Origin: an uncultured Selenomonas sp.
GTDB lineage: Bacteria > Bacillota > Negativicutes > Selenomonadales > Selenomonadaceae
DNA: 64,000 bases
Direction: 5' to 3'
Assembly: GCA_900552565.1 (NCBI GenBank)
Contig: USAK01000001.1
Span: forward strand, 62,001 to 126,000
Both the position numbers and the translations under genes were made by a program. The notes below the pieces were generated by a model. It saw only the letters and a list, made by a program, of their open reading frames with translations. It was not told the origin of the DNA and made no database searches. Each line of letters starts with the position of its first letter. Position 1 is the stretch's first letter. Shown piece by piece: positions 33,228 through 41,185 of this stretch.

Positions 33228-34774
33228 ATATCTATCCCTTCCTTCCGGCTAGGCAGAGTCAGCACAATCAGTGTACCGCCTTCTGCAGGACAGTCAATCT
33301 TCAAACCATATGACCTGCCGTATAGCAGCTGCAGGCGGCGGTGAATATTGTAAATCCCCGTATGGACTGCAGGGTCAGCTCCTTCTGACAGCATCTGCCG
33401 AATTTCCTGCAGACGTTTCTCCGGCAGTCCCAGTCCCTGGTCCTGCACCGTGACTTTTAAGTTCCCTTTCTGTCGGGCAGCCGTGACCGCAACGCGGATG
33501 ACTCCATCTGCTGAAATGCCATAACGTATCGCATTCTCTATGACTGGCTGAAATATCAACCGCGGCACGAGGCAGTCGTAGACATCTTCTGAAATATCTT
33601 CTTGATAGACGAGACGTTTGCCAAAACGATATTTTTGAATTTCGATATAGCTGTGCGTATAGGCAAGGTCTTCAACCAATTCGACAAAACGCTCTTTGCC
33701 CTTAATGCTGTAACGAAGAAGCTGGGATAAGTCCACCAGCATGCGCTGCGCAGCTTCCGGGTCAAGTCTGACCATAAACTTGATATTCTCAAGTGTATTA
33801 AAGAGAAAATGCGGATTGAACTGACTCTCCAGACGCCGGACTTCGGATATCGCTACAGCCCTGGCCTCTTCTTCGGCAACCGCCTTGGCGCGGGCCTGAC
33901 TCTCACGGCGAATACTGATGAGCAGGATGGGAATCAAAAAAGCCAGCACAGCAAAGAGTATGCTTATGCCTAACGCATAACGCTGCAACAGACCGGAAAC
34001 CGGCATGACTGTATAGAGCGTAAGCTCACCTGCTGCCAGCGGTACCGAAGTCACATAATACTGTTGTTTATGGAAGACAGTCAGCACATGGTCACTGCCA
34101 TGAAGCTCAACAGCCATCTTGTGCAGTCTGCTTCCATAATCCCTGCCTGTCTGCAGACAGACATTGCCAAAACGGTCTTCCAGCACAAAGTCAAGATAAG
34201 GCGAGGCTATACTTTTCTGCAGATACTCCGCAGGGACAAGAAAAAGAATATACCCTTGAAGCTGCCCGTCCTCCCCTCGCATAGATGAACCAATGACCAA
34301 ATCCTGCAGACCATCATTGCGCAGCACAAATTCAGCAGTCGGATCTTCCTGCCTGACCAGCCGGCGCAGGATTCCCCAAGACGTATTGAGCGGCATGAGG
34401 TGCTCCGGCAGTGCGTCACGGTTTCCCAATACCATATGGCTCTCCGCGTCCAACAGAAAAAACATAGTACCGTCGTGTGCAATGTTGACCTCATGATAAA
34501 GATATGCATAAAGCTCTGCTTTCTTTTCCCCTGACAGATAGAGGGCAGCAGGGTCAATGTGCATCTGTCCCACGCGCTCAGCTCGTTCTTCATAATCATG
34601 AATCTCTCCGGCAAGAACTTCTGCGGCAAGCATGCGCCTCTCATCACTGAGATTCACGACATAATGCTTCCAGCTCGCACCGACGAGTATGAGTCCGACC
34701 AGCATAAGCAGCAGCACAGGAAGCAAAGCATATTTTGTCAGAGACCACCTGACTTCTTCCTGCAATGTCTTCAT
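33224..34774 (-). CDS. Sensor histidine kinase (YesM-like, His_kinase family)
   Basis: A 516-residue membrane kinase. TM1 is about residues 14-36 and TM2 about 263-287. The extracytoplasmic region between them (about 225 residues) is Cache-like, with FFLLDAESHMVLGNR. The phospho-acceptor His is in RRLESQFNPHFLFNTLENIKFM (about 325-346). The ATP-binding lobe has PVIENAIRYGI and QDQGLGLPEKRL with TGIYNIHRRLQLLYG. This is the YesM/LytS-type kinase core. The partner regulator overlaps by 4 bp. The ligand is unknown; phosphorylated or free carbohydrate is inferred from neighbours. The ATG follows a GGAGGA site. Confidence 0.95.
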   Translation of the reverse strand: MKTLQEEVRWSLTKYALLPVLLLMLVGLILVGASWKHYVVNLSDERRMLAAEVLAGEIHDYEERAERVGQMHIDPAALYLSGEKKAELYAYLYHEVNIAHDGTMFFLLDAESHMVLGNRDALPEHLMPLNTSWGILRRLVRQEDPTAEFVLRNDGLQDLVIGSSMRGEDGQLQGYILFLVPAEYLQKSIASPYLDFVLEDRFGNVCLQTGRDYGSRLHKMAVELHGSDHVLTVFHKQQYYVTSVPLAAGELTLYTVMPVSGLLQRYALGISILFAVLAFLIPILLISIRRESQARAKAVAEEEARAVAISEVRRLESQFNPHFLFNTLENIKFMVRLDPEAAQRMLVDLSQLLRYSIKGKERFVELVEDLAYTHSYIEIQKYRFGKRLVYQEDISEDVYDCLVPRLIFQPVIENAIRYGISADGVIRVAVTAARQKGNLKVTVQDQGLGLPEKRLQEIRQMLSEGADPAVHTGIYNIHRRLQLLYGRSYGLKIDCPAEGGTLIVLTLPSRKEGIDI

Positions 34775-34846
34775 GATTCTGTCCTCCGCTCTGCAATCTC
34801 TTTCATTATAACATATCGACTGCCTTCTATATCAGCATCTGTACAC

Positions 34847-34878
34847 AAAAAACCTCCGGCGCATGCCAGAGGCTTTTT
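34847..34878 (-). terminator. Terminator of the AfuABC-like operon
   Basis: On the minus strand GCCTCTGGC-ATGC-GCCGGAGG (one mismatch) is followed by TTTTTT, 24 bp after the stop at 34902. Confidence 0.88.
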
Positions 34879-34901
34879 GCTGAAAAGGTCTTTACAGAAT
34901 A

Positions 34902-35954
34902 TTACTGCACGCTCGTAAAGATATCCTTGAATTTATCGAGCCATGCTTTCTTATTCTGATTGACGACCTGCTCATCATCATTGATGATATGAATTTCCGA
35001 TTTTTCTTCAAGCCCAGCCGGTGCCGGTACATCATCGCGTACGCTGCGGCGATGGAGCTTCTGCGTGATGAGTGTCTGTGCTTCCTTGCTCGTGACAAAG
35101 TCAATGAACTTCTTAGCATTTTCCATGTGTTTTGCGTTCTTGATGATGTAGATGCCATCTGGTTTCGAGATGACGCCTTCCTTCATGTAAACGAGTTTGA
35201 CATGAGCACCGTCAGCTACGTATTTCGCACCGCCCTCTTCGAACGTGCAACCAACCACGTACTCGCCATCAGCTACGCCCTTATAAACAGCCGAAGAACC
35301 GGAGAGCAGTTTGCCATCGAGATTCTTGCAGAATTTCGTGACGTAATCCCAGCCATTGTCTGGGTTGCCATTGCCCATTGCATAAAGCATATTGATGAGG
35401 TGTTCGTAGGCTGACGAAGATTTTGACGGGTCTGCCATCGCAATCTTACCCTTGAGCGCCGGATTCAGCAGGTCTTCATAGCCTTCCACTTTGATATCGC
35501 CAATGAGGTCTGTGTTGACCATGATGACACTGGGAATATCCGTGAAGCGCGTCATGGAGCCTTCAACATTCTTGAAGGCCGGCTGAATATGATCTTCGTT
35601 GACGGATTTATACGGTTCAAACAGATTTGCCTTCGGCTTCATCGTCGAAAGTGAGCCGCCCCAGAAGATATCGCCGAGTGGGTTGGCTTTTTCCGACTCC
35701 ACACGTTTCAGGAGCTCGCCCGTGCCAGCAGCTACGACCTCTACTTTTATGCCGCTTTCCTTCTCGAATTCTTCAACAAGCGGGTTGATGAACGACAGCG
35801 GGTGCGGGCAGTACACGACGAGAGTATTCTCATCGCTGCCAGAACCTGCCGAACCGCTCGTCGCAGCCTGCTTGCTGCCGCCGCCACAGCCAGCGACACT
35901 GACGGTCAGCATCGCCGCACCTAGAAGAGTAGCAATGACTTTTCTGAGTTTCAT
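34902..35954 (-). CDS. ABC transporter substrate-binding lipoprotein (AfuA/FbpA family)
   Basis: A 350-residue binding protein. The signal peptide ends in the lipobox VSVAGC (Cys near residue 23), followed by a Gly/Ser-rich linker, so it is anchored as a lipoprotein. The mature domain begins NTLVVYCPHPLSFINPLVEEFEKESGIKVEVV and continues with GDIFWGGSLSTMKPK, the pattern of the FbpA/AfuA iron and sugar-phosphate binding family. The iron-ligand tyrosine pair of classical FbpA is not evident. With its permease and ATPase it forms an operon ending at a terminator (34847-34878). The ligand could be ferric iron or a hexose phosphate. Confidence 0.9.
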   Translation of the reverse strand: MKLRKVIATLLGAAMLTVSVAGCGGGSKQAATSGSAGSGSDENTLVVYCPHPLSFINPLVEEFEKESGIKVEVVAAGTGELLKRVESEKANPLGDIFWGGSLSTMKPKANLFEPYKSVNEDHIQPAFKNVEGSMTRFTDIPSVIMVNTDLIGDIKVEGYEDLLNPALKGKIAMADPSKSSSAYEHLINMLYAMGNGNPDNGWDYVTKFCKNLDGKLLSGSSAVYKGVADGEYVVGCTFEEGGAKYVADGAHVKLVYMKEGVISKPDGIYIIKNAKHMENAKKFIDFVTSKEAQTLITQKLHRRSVRDDVPAPAGLEEKSEIHIINDDEQVVNQNKKAWLDKFKDIFTSVQ

Positions 35955-35998
35955 TTGGATTAACCTCCCTTGATGAATAAATATATTTTATAGTTCTC

Positions 35999-37648
35999 TT
36001 ACAGCGTAACGTCGCGGCGGCCAGAAACCTTGAAGAAGATAACCATGGCTGTGACTGTCGTGACAGTCAGGATGGTCGAAAGTGCCGCAGCGGTACCATA
36101 GCTGGCACGGATAACCTCTGTGTAGATGGCAACGGACATGGTCTTCGTCGCTCCTGTGAACAGGATGATGGAACTCGAGAGCTCATTGATGGCCGTAATC
36201 CACGAGATGATGGCACCGCTCATGACACCGGGCAACATCATGACAGCCGTAATCTTGAAGAACGTCTTGAGCGGCGATGCCCCGAGGCTGATAGACGCTT
36301 CCTCCATACTCGGGCTGAGCTGATAGAGAATAGCCGAGCTCGAACGCAGCGTATACGGCAGCCTGCGGATAATCAGCGAGATGATGATGATGGCTGCCGT
36401 ACCAGAGAGCAGCAGAGGCTCCTCATTGAACGCCAAAAGCAGCGTGATACCAAGAACAGACCCTGGAATGATGTATGGAAACATCGAGAGTGTGTCAATG
36501 ATTTCCGTCAGCCAGCTCTTCTTGCGCGTCGTCAGGTAGGCAATTGTCATACCGAGGAAGATGATGGCAATCATCGCCGTCGTACTGAAAATGTACGTAT
36601 TCGAGATGGCCGTACCGAGACTATCAAAAATTGTTCGATAGCTGTCAAGCGAATAGCCATCGACAAAAATCGAACCGCTCGTCTTGAGAAACGACGTATA
36701 GACAACTACGAGCTGTGGAATCAGCGAAAGTGCCACAAGCAGATAAATGAAAATGTGCACAACGACTTTGCGCAGACCGTAGAGTTTTCCCACGGGCAGC
36801 GGCCGCAGTGAACTCATCGTAAACGATTTGCGGTTGACGATGTATTTCTGCAGCATGAAGATAGTCGAGGTAATGAGGACCATGAGTGCCGCCATCGCCG
36901 CGGCAAAATTTGCCTGGTCACCGACTTCATTAATGAATTCCGAATATATCATGACCGGCATGACATTGTAGCCTTCACCAATGAGCATCGGCGTACCAAA
37001 GTCGGCCATGGCATTCATAAAGACCATCAGTGCACCGGCAAGGATTGTCGGCGTAATCAGGGGCACGATGATGGTCACGACCTTGCGTATGCCGCTGCAG
37101 CCAAGGCTTTCCGCCGCTTCAATCAGTGCTGAGTCAATGTTCTTCATTGCTCCAGCCACATAAAGATAGATGAATGGATAAAGCTTCAATGTCAGTACCA
37201 GCAGGATACCCGCAAAACCGTAAATCGATGGAAAATCAATGCCGTACTGTGCCAGAAAACGCGTGACATAGCCATTGCGTCCGCCGATGAGAATCCATGA
37301 ATACGCACCGATGAACGGCGGCGAAAGCAGGGAAATGACGATGCAGATTTCTACGGCACTCTTGAACTTTATCTCGTAGAGCGTCATGAAATAAGCCACG
37401 ATTGTGCCGATGATGACCGCGAGAATGGTCACACAAGTCGTAACAGAAAAGCTGTTGATAAGCGATTGATAGTAATATTTGCGCTCGAAGAAATGCGCAA
37501 AGTTCTGCATGCTCCAAGCCCCGGTATTCGGGTCCTGAAAGGCACTGATAAACAATGAAAACAGTGGGTAAATGAGGAACAGGGCAAACACACCAATGGA
37601 AAGCAGCGTAATGCCCGCCCAAAAATCCCAATGGAATTTCCTATTCAT
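35999..37648 (-). CDS. ABC transporter permease, fused double unit (AfuB/FbpB family)
   Basis: A 549-residue permease with about twelve hydrophobic segments. It contains two BPD_transp_1 units, each with an EAA loop: ALIEAAESLGCSGIRKVVTIIVPLITP (about 180-206) and EEASISLGASPLKTFFKITAVMMLP (about 455-480). The fused layout is typical of FbpB/AfuB. The ATG at 37646-37648 overlaps the ATPase stop by 8 bp, and the first residues MNRKFHWDFW resemble a cytoplasmic N-tail. A longer frame to 37699 runs inside the ATPase gene. The gene feeds into the binding-protein gene 44 bp downstream. Confidence 0.93.
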   Translation of the reverse strand: MNRKFHWDFWAGITLLSIGVFALFLIYPLFSLFISAFQDPNTGAWSMQNFAHFFERKYYYQSLINSFSVTTCVTILAVIIGTIVAYFMTLYEIKFKSAVEICIVISLLSPPFIGAYSWILIGGRNGYVTRFLAQYGIDFPSIYGFAGILLVLTLKLYPFIYLYVAGAMKNIDSALIEAAESLGCSGIRKVVTIIVPLITPTILAGALMVFMNAMADFGTPMLIGEGYNVMPVMIYSEFINEVGDQANFAAAMAALMVLITSTIFMLQKYIVNRKSFTMSSLRPLPVGKLYGLRKVVVHIFIYLLVALSLIPQLVVVYTSFLKTSGSIFVDGYSLDSYRTIFDSLGTAISNTYIFSTTAMIAIIFLGMTIAYLTTRKKSWLTEIIDTLSMFPYIIPGSVLGITLLLAFNEEPLLLSGTAAIIIISLIIRRLPYTLRSSSAILYQLSPSMEEASISLGASPLKTFFKITAVMMLPGVMSGAIISWITAINELSSSIILFTGATKTMSVAIYTEVIRASYGTAAALSTILTVTTVTAMVIFFKVSGRRDVTL

Positions 37649-38768
37649 TCTGCACCACACCTTCCATGAGGCTGTGACTGCCATCCGCAGCAAAGACATT
37701 TACCTTCGCAGGATTCGGGCGCAGTGTTACATAGTCCCCAACTTCGAGAATATGTTCCGCATGGCCAAGGTCCTGACTGTATTCAATCGATGGCTGTCCC
37801 GGGACCAGCATATTTTCGGGAAATTCCAGACCGTAATTGATGTATTTGCCAAGGAAAACCTTGCTGTGCACACGGCAGCGCACGCCCATACTCTCTGGCT
37901 GAATTGAAAATTCTTCTGGACGCACCGAGATGATAACCTCCATGCCCGCTTTCGCTTCTTCTCCCAGCGTTGTCAGCGGCATCTCATAACCATCGGCAAA
38001 TACGGCCGTCAGGCCGCCCTGACTGTTTTCCTGCAGCCTGCCATGAAACAGATTGGAATGACCGATAAAAGTTGAGACAAACACGTTGTACGGACGCGTA
38101 TAGACTGTATGCGGGCGGGCCGTCTGCTGAATTTCGCCTTTTTTCATGACAGCGATGCGGTCTGAGATGGACAGGGCCTCTTCCTGGTCATGCGTGACGT
38201 AGACCGTCGTGATGCCTACCTGTTTCTGTACCTCGCGGATTGCCGAACGCATTTCTACACGCAGCTTAGCATCGAGGTTCGAAAGAGGTTCATCCATGAG
38301 CAAAACGCTTGGATGGATAACAATAGCACGGGCCAAAGCCACGCGCTGCTGCTGACCGCCCGACAGCCGTTCCGGCAGACGGTCCTGATATTCCGTAATC
38401 TGCACAACGTCGAGAATCTTATCGACTTTTTCCTTCATCTCAGCCTTTGGCGTCTTGCGCAGTTTGAGACCATATTCGACATTCTCGCGCACGGTCATAT
38501 GCGGAAAGATAGCATAGCTCTGGAATACCATGCCAATATTGCGCTTATGCGCAGGGATATCATTGATAACTTTGTCATTGAAGCGGATTTTGCCACCTTC
38601 AATCGTATTGAATCCTGCAATCATGCGCAACAGTGTCGTTTTGCCGCAGCCCGAAGGTCCTAAAAGTGTAAAGAATTCTCCATTCTGAATGTGTTCCGTA
38701 AGACCTGGGATGATGGTCAGAGCTCCGTACCGCTTAATGACCTGATCAATGTTGATTGCCACACTCAT
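37641..38768 (-). CDS. ABC transporter ATP-binding protein (AfuC/FbpC family)
   Basis: A 375-residue ATPase. Walker A is GPSGCGKTTLL (about 38-48), Q-loop QSYAIFPHM, signature LSGGQQQR (about 139-146), Walker B VLLMDEPLSNLD (about 158-169) and switch His in VTHDQEEA. A C-terminal TOBE-like regulatory domain follows from about residue 240. The ATG follows a GGAGGGGAG site. It is the first gene of the transporter operon, unusual only in that the ATPase precedes the binding protein. Its promoter overlaps the terminator of ygbA. Confidence 0.95.
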   Translation of the reverse strand: MSVAINIDQVIKRYGALTIIPGLTEHIQNGEFFTLLGPSGCGKTTLLRMIAGFNTIEGGKIRFNDKVINDIPAHKRNIGMVFQSYAIFPHMTVRENVEYGLKLRKTPKAEMKEKVDKILDVVQITEYQDRLPERLSGGQQQRVALARAIVIHPSVLLMDEPLSNLDAKLRVEMRSAIREVQKQVGITTVYVTHDQEEALSISDRIAVMKKGEIQQTARPHTVYTRPYNVFVSTFIGHSNLFHGRLQENSQGGLTAVFADGYEMPLTTLGEEAKAGMEVIISVRPEEFSIQPESMGVRCRVHSKVFLGKYINYGLEFPENMLVPGQPSIEYSQDLGHAEHILEVGDYVTLRPNPAKVNVFAADGSHSLMEGVVQNE

Positions 38769-38830
38769 ATGCGCTCTCCCCTCCTGTATATCTATATGAG
38801 ATAAAATTCCGATATATCTGATTTATTTTC

Positions 38831-38859
38831 ATTATAAAAAAATAAGCAGGATGGAACAA
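38831..38859 (-). promoter_or_regulatory. Promoter of the AfuABC-like operon
   Basis: On the minus strand TTGTTC (38854-38859) and TATAAT (38831-38836) with a 17-bp spacer, 62 bp before the ATPase start. The -35 lies inside the loop of the ygbA terminator hairpin. Confidence 0.7.
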
Positions 38860-38872
38860 TCCAAAATCCTGC
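38837..38872 (-). terminator. Terminator of ygbA, overlapping the next promoter
   Basis: On the minus strand GCAGGAT and ATCCTGC (38866-38872, 38846-38852) form a 7-bp stem followed by TTATTTTTTT, 61 bp after the ygbA stop. Confidence 0.65.
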
Positions 38873-38894
38873 AATACTATCGTAAAAACTGAAC

Positions 38895-38908
38895 AAAAAA
38901 CGTTTACT
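38895..38908 (-). promoter_or_regulatory. LacI/CcpA-type operator candidate upstream of the AfuABC-like promoter
   Basis: Minus-strand AGTAAACGTTTTTT matches the galK-proximal site AGTAAACGTTTTCT except for one base. It lies about 36 bp upstream of the -35 box. Confidence 0.4.
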
Positions 38909-38932
38909 ATATAAAATTGGCGGGCTATTTTT

Positions 38933-39307
38933 TCACTTGGCAAAGCTGTTTTTATTTTTCTTAGAACACTGGAATCGCATCTGCCAGCTCAAGAACATAT
39001 GATGCAGCGTCATCAACGGATGATGCCAGAGCATGCGCGGGCCGCCGTAGCGCATGACTTTCTGGATTTCAGCGCGTTTTTTGGGAGCATAGCAGTGGAT
39101 AGGGCAGACACTGCAGAAGGTCTTGATGTCCATGCGCGGACATTTTTCAATGCGCTGCAGAGCATATTCTGCCAGTGCCTGACATTCCGGACAGAGACGT
39201 GCTCCTGTATCTCGCTTATGATGATGGCCATGACAATAAACTTCGATAATTGTCTTTACCGTCTTCTGCTCCTGTCTCCGTTTTTTCTCTACAGCATCTG
39301 CCTGCAT
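38933..39307 (-). CDS. ygbA: YgbA-family protein (nitrous-oxide-stimulated promoter family)
   Basis: A 124-residue cysteine/histidine-rich protein. The conserved pattern is LCPECQALAEYALQRIEKCP, then CSVCPIHCYAPKKRAEI and RYGGPRMLWHHPLMTLHH, with two CxxC motifs that suggest a bound metal or iron-sulfur centre. The E. coli homologue YgbA is induced by nitrosative stress through NsrR and aids recovery; the molecular activity is not established. The ATG at 39305-39307 follows AGAGGG. A GTAAC-N4-GTTA element, similar to the HcpR motif reported in Clostridia, lies within the terminator loop about 75 bp upstream (39385-39399). Monocistronic. Confidence 0.88.
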   Translation of the reverse strand: MQADAVEKKRRQEQKTVKTIIEVYCHGHHHKRDTGARLCPECQALAEYALQRIEKCPRMDIKTFCSVCPIHCYAPKKRAEIQKVMRYGGPRMLWHHPLMTLHHMFLSWQMRFQCSKKNKNSFAK

Positions 39308-39370
39308 GCTCAGCCCTCTTTTCCCGATATCCTTTTAACGAAATCATCCTATCCTATAGGCTAGCAGAAA

Positions 39371-39412
39371 AAAAGAGACTGTGCGTTAACATTTGTTACG
39401 CCAGTCTCTTTT
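39371..39412 (-). terminator. Terminator of brnQ
   Basis: AAAAGAGACTG and CAGTCTCTTTT form an 11-bp stem enclosing GCGTTAAC-ATTT-GTTACGC, with TTTTTTT following on the minus strand. It lies 163 bp after the brnQ stop, beyond the DnaA-box cluster. Confidence 0.88.
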
Positions 39413-39452
39413 CTGCCTATTACGGCTTCATTCCTGACTTTTCGCCGTTTTC

Positions 39453-39526
39453 TGTGGATAAGTCAAGCCGCTGCACACAACTTATCCACAATTTGCACAG
39501 GAATTATACACGAAAACTGTGGATAA
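39453..39526. promoter_or_regulatory. Cluster of three perfect DnaA boxes
   Basis: The 9-mer TTATCCACA occurs at 39482-39490 (plus) and as its complement TGTGGATAA at 39453-39461 and 39518-39526. Three exact consensus boxes in 74 bp are very unlikely by chance. They sit between the brnQ stop and its terminator. dnaA and dnaN are not nearby, so this is either a DnaA-titration site or a DnaA-controlled region. The 267-bp region 39308-39574 holds only this cluster, the terminator and the ygbA upstream sequence. Confidence 0.85.
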
Positions 39527-39574
39527 CCATAATTTTGTCAAGGACAGATGTCTCTATTTCACTATTGGCAGAAC

Positions 39575-40903
39575 TTAACGCTCTGCCGGGGCCTTCCGGA
39601 AAAGTGATACGATAAAGCCCACGAGAGTACCGCAAATGGCGGGCACCACCCAGCCCATGGTCAGCGTGTAAAACGGCAGGTAGTCTGTCAAAAGCTGATT
39701 GAGCGCATGAAAGTGAATACCTGCGGCATTGAGACCATCAATCAAGGCAAAGACAAGGGTCAGGTTCAATGCATAATGATAGATGCTCTTGCGCCAGCCG
39801 ACAAAGCGGTCGAACAGAGAAATAGCAACAAAGACAATGACAAGCGGATAAATCGTCACGAGGAACGGTACGGCCAGGGCAATAATCTGCGTCAGGCCGA
39901 TATTGGAAACGGCAAAGCTGAACAGCGTGAAAATGAGCAGCAGGCGTTCATACGAAATCTTGTTCTTGAAGAGCTTATTGAAGAACCACGAGCCGCCAGA
40001 CAGCATGCCGCAGCTCGTCGTCAGGCAGGCCAGGATGATGATGGCCGCTAAGAGGCCGTTGCCGGCTTTGCCGAAGAAAATCGTGACGGCACTTGCCAAG
40101 AGCTGGCCGCCATTGGGCGAATGCCCCAGGACCATCGCACTCGTCGCACCGAGATATGCTAGTGAACCATAGACACAGGACATCAAAAAGACGGTGATGA
40201 GTCCTGCGAGCAGGCAGATGCGCCCAATCTCGCGGTTATCCGTGACACCGCGCATGCGTACGGCATTGACGACCAAGGTACCGATAGCAACAGAAGCTAA
40301 GAGGTCCATCGTCTGGTAGCCGTCCTGGAAGCCCTGCGTAAATGGCGTATCGATGTAATTGCCCGTGGCCGGCAGGATGTCACCGAGCGGCGACATAAAG
40401 GATTTGACAAAGAGTACGACCAGAACAATCAGCAGGGCCGGTGTCAGCATCTTGCCGATGCGGTCGATGAGTTTATTCGGATTCAGGGAAAGATAATACG
40501 TAGCGCCAAAGAACAGTGCCGTATAGATGGCCTGGCCAAAGGTATAAGAATCTTCCGTGAGGAACGGCCGAATGCCAATCTCAAATGAGACCGCGCCGGT
40601 ACGCGGTACGGCAAAGACCGGGCCAATGCAAAGATAGAGCACGACGAGCAGAGCAACGGCGAACCAGTGATACGTACGCCGGTTGATGAGTTCGATGTAG
40701 CGTCCCCCCTGCAGGGCAATTGCCGTGATGCCCAAAAGAGGCAGGCCGACACCGGTAATCAGAAAGCCGGCCATCGCGATGAGCGTATGGCTGCCCGCCG
40801 CCTGTCCGAGTGCTGGCGGGAAAATCAAGTTGCCTGCTCCGAAGAAAATCGAGAACATCATGAAACCAATGGTGAGGATCTCGCCTTTCTTGAATTGAGT
40901 CAT
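39575..40903 (-). CDS. brnQ: Branched-chain amino acid transporter (LIVCS family)
   Basis: A 442-residue permease with twelve hydrophobic segments. It imports Leu, Ile and Val with sodium or protons. The N-terminus ILTIGFMMFSIFFGAGNLIFPPALGQAAG (about 9-37) is the family signature; VVNAVRMRGV near 215 and the C-terminal MGWVVPAICGTLVGF also fit. Length matches E. coli BrnQ (439). The ATG at 40901-40903 follows AAGGA. Upstream lies a 140-nt leader with a 25-codon ORF rich in Ile/Val/Leu and an intrinsic terminator, so expression is probably controlled by attenuation. The terminator at 39371-39412 ends the unit. Confidence 0.96.
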   Translation of the reverse strand: MTQFKKGEILTIGFMMFSIFFGAGNLIFPPALGQAAGSHTLIAMAGFLITGVGLPLLGITAIALQGGRYIELINRRTYHWFAVALLVVLYLCIGPVFAVPRTGAVSFEIGIRPFLTEDSYTFGQAIYTALFFGATYYLSLNPNKLIDRIGKMLTPALLIVLVVLFVKSFMSPLGDILPATGNYIDTPFTQGFQDGYQTMDLLASVAIGTLVVNAVRMRGVTDNREIGRICLLAGLITVFLMSCVYGSLAYLGATSAMVLGHSPNGGQLLASAVTIFFGKAGNGLLAAIIILACLTTSCGMLSGGSWFFNKLFKNKISYERLLLIFTLFSFAVSNIGLTQIIALAVPFLVTIYPLVIVFVAISLFDRFVGWRKSIYHYALNLTLVFALIDGLNAAGIHFHALNQLLTDYLPFYTLTMGWVVPAICGTLVGFIVSLFRKAPAER

Positions 40904-40959
40904 AAAAAACGTCCTTCTTTCTATTCCGTAAAATGTCCATGCTCAGAAAACACCCATGC

Positions 40960-41037
40960 TCAAAAAAAAATCGTCTTTTCGACGAGAGACGACATAACGT
41001 GCCAAATAACATGAATTTCCATTTTACGACTGTTCAT
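40960..41037 (-). CDS. Leader peptide of the brnQ attenuator, 25 residues
   Basis: The first ATG after the brnQ promoter (41035-41037) opens a 25-codon frame ending in TGA at 40960-40962. Residues 8-19 run I-H-V-I-W-H-V-M-S-S-L-V, so six of twelve are Ile, Val or Leu, the amino acids carried by BrnQ. The stop codon lies at the end of the T tract of the leader terminator, so a translating ribosome would run through the hairpin. No clear ribosome site precedes the ATG, and the predicted transcript start is only a few bases away, so it may be a leaderless mRNA or start at the internal ATG (codon 6). Translation is inferred, not proven. Confidence 0.55.
   Translation of the reverse strand: MNSRKMEIHVIWHVMSSLVEKTIFF
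40962..40992 (-). terminator. Leader terminator (attenuator) of brnQ
   Basis: On the minus strand TCGTCT (40987-40992) can pair with AGACGA (40971-40976), followed by nine T (40962-40970). A second upstream copy of TCGTC allows a tighter alternative stem with a GAAAA loop. It lies between the brnQ promoter and the brnQ start, 59 bp from the coding region. Confidence 0.75.
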
Positions 41038-41048
41038 TTAATGTAACA

Positions 41049-41077
41049 ATTATATCATAGAGAGTACACAGAAGCAA
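41049..41077 (-). promoter_or_regulatory. Promoter of the brnQ leader
   Basis: On the minus strand TTGCTT (41072-41077) and TATAAT (41049-41054) with a 17-bp spacer. The start site would be near 41042. Confidence 0.75.
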
Positions 41078-41098
41078 GACCATATGTCTCTTTGTAAA

Positions 41099-41131
41099 GC
41101 TGAAAAGGACATTTTCAGCATATGGTATAAT
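41099..41131 (+). promoter_or_regulatory. Inverted repeat and -10 box ahead of the 149-residue gene
   Basis: A perfect 8-bp inverted repeat GCTGAAAA-GGACA-TTTTCAGC (41099-41119) occupies the -35 region, followed by TATAAT at 41126-41131. No consensus -35 is visible, which suits activator or repressor binding at the repeat. Confidence 0.5.
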
Positions 41132-41185
41132 AAAATTATATTTGTAAAATCAGGATACTGCACAGAAAGCAAAGGAAGTGGCATC

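Noticed and set aside
34902..35954. Assigning the AfuA-like protein to iron uptake
   Set aside because: The paired tyrosine iron ligands of FbpA are not evident and the neighbours are carbohydrate-type regulators, so the ligand is left open.
40935..40960. Imperfect tandem repeat CCATGCTCA in the brnQ leader
   Set aside because: Only two copies, 19 bp apart, not in the leader ORF; no clear role.
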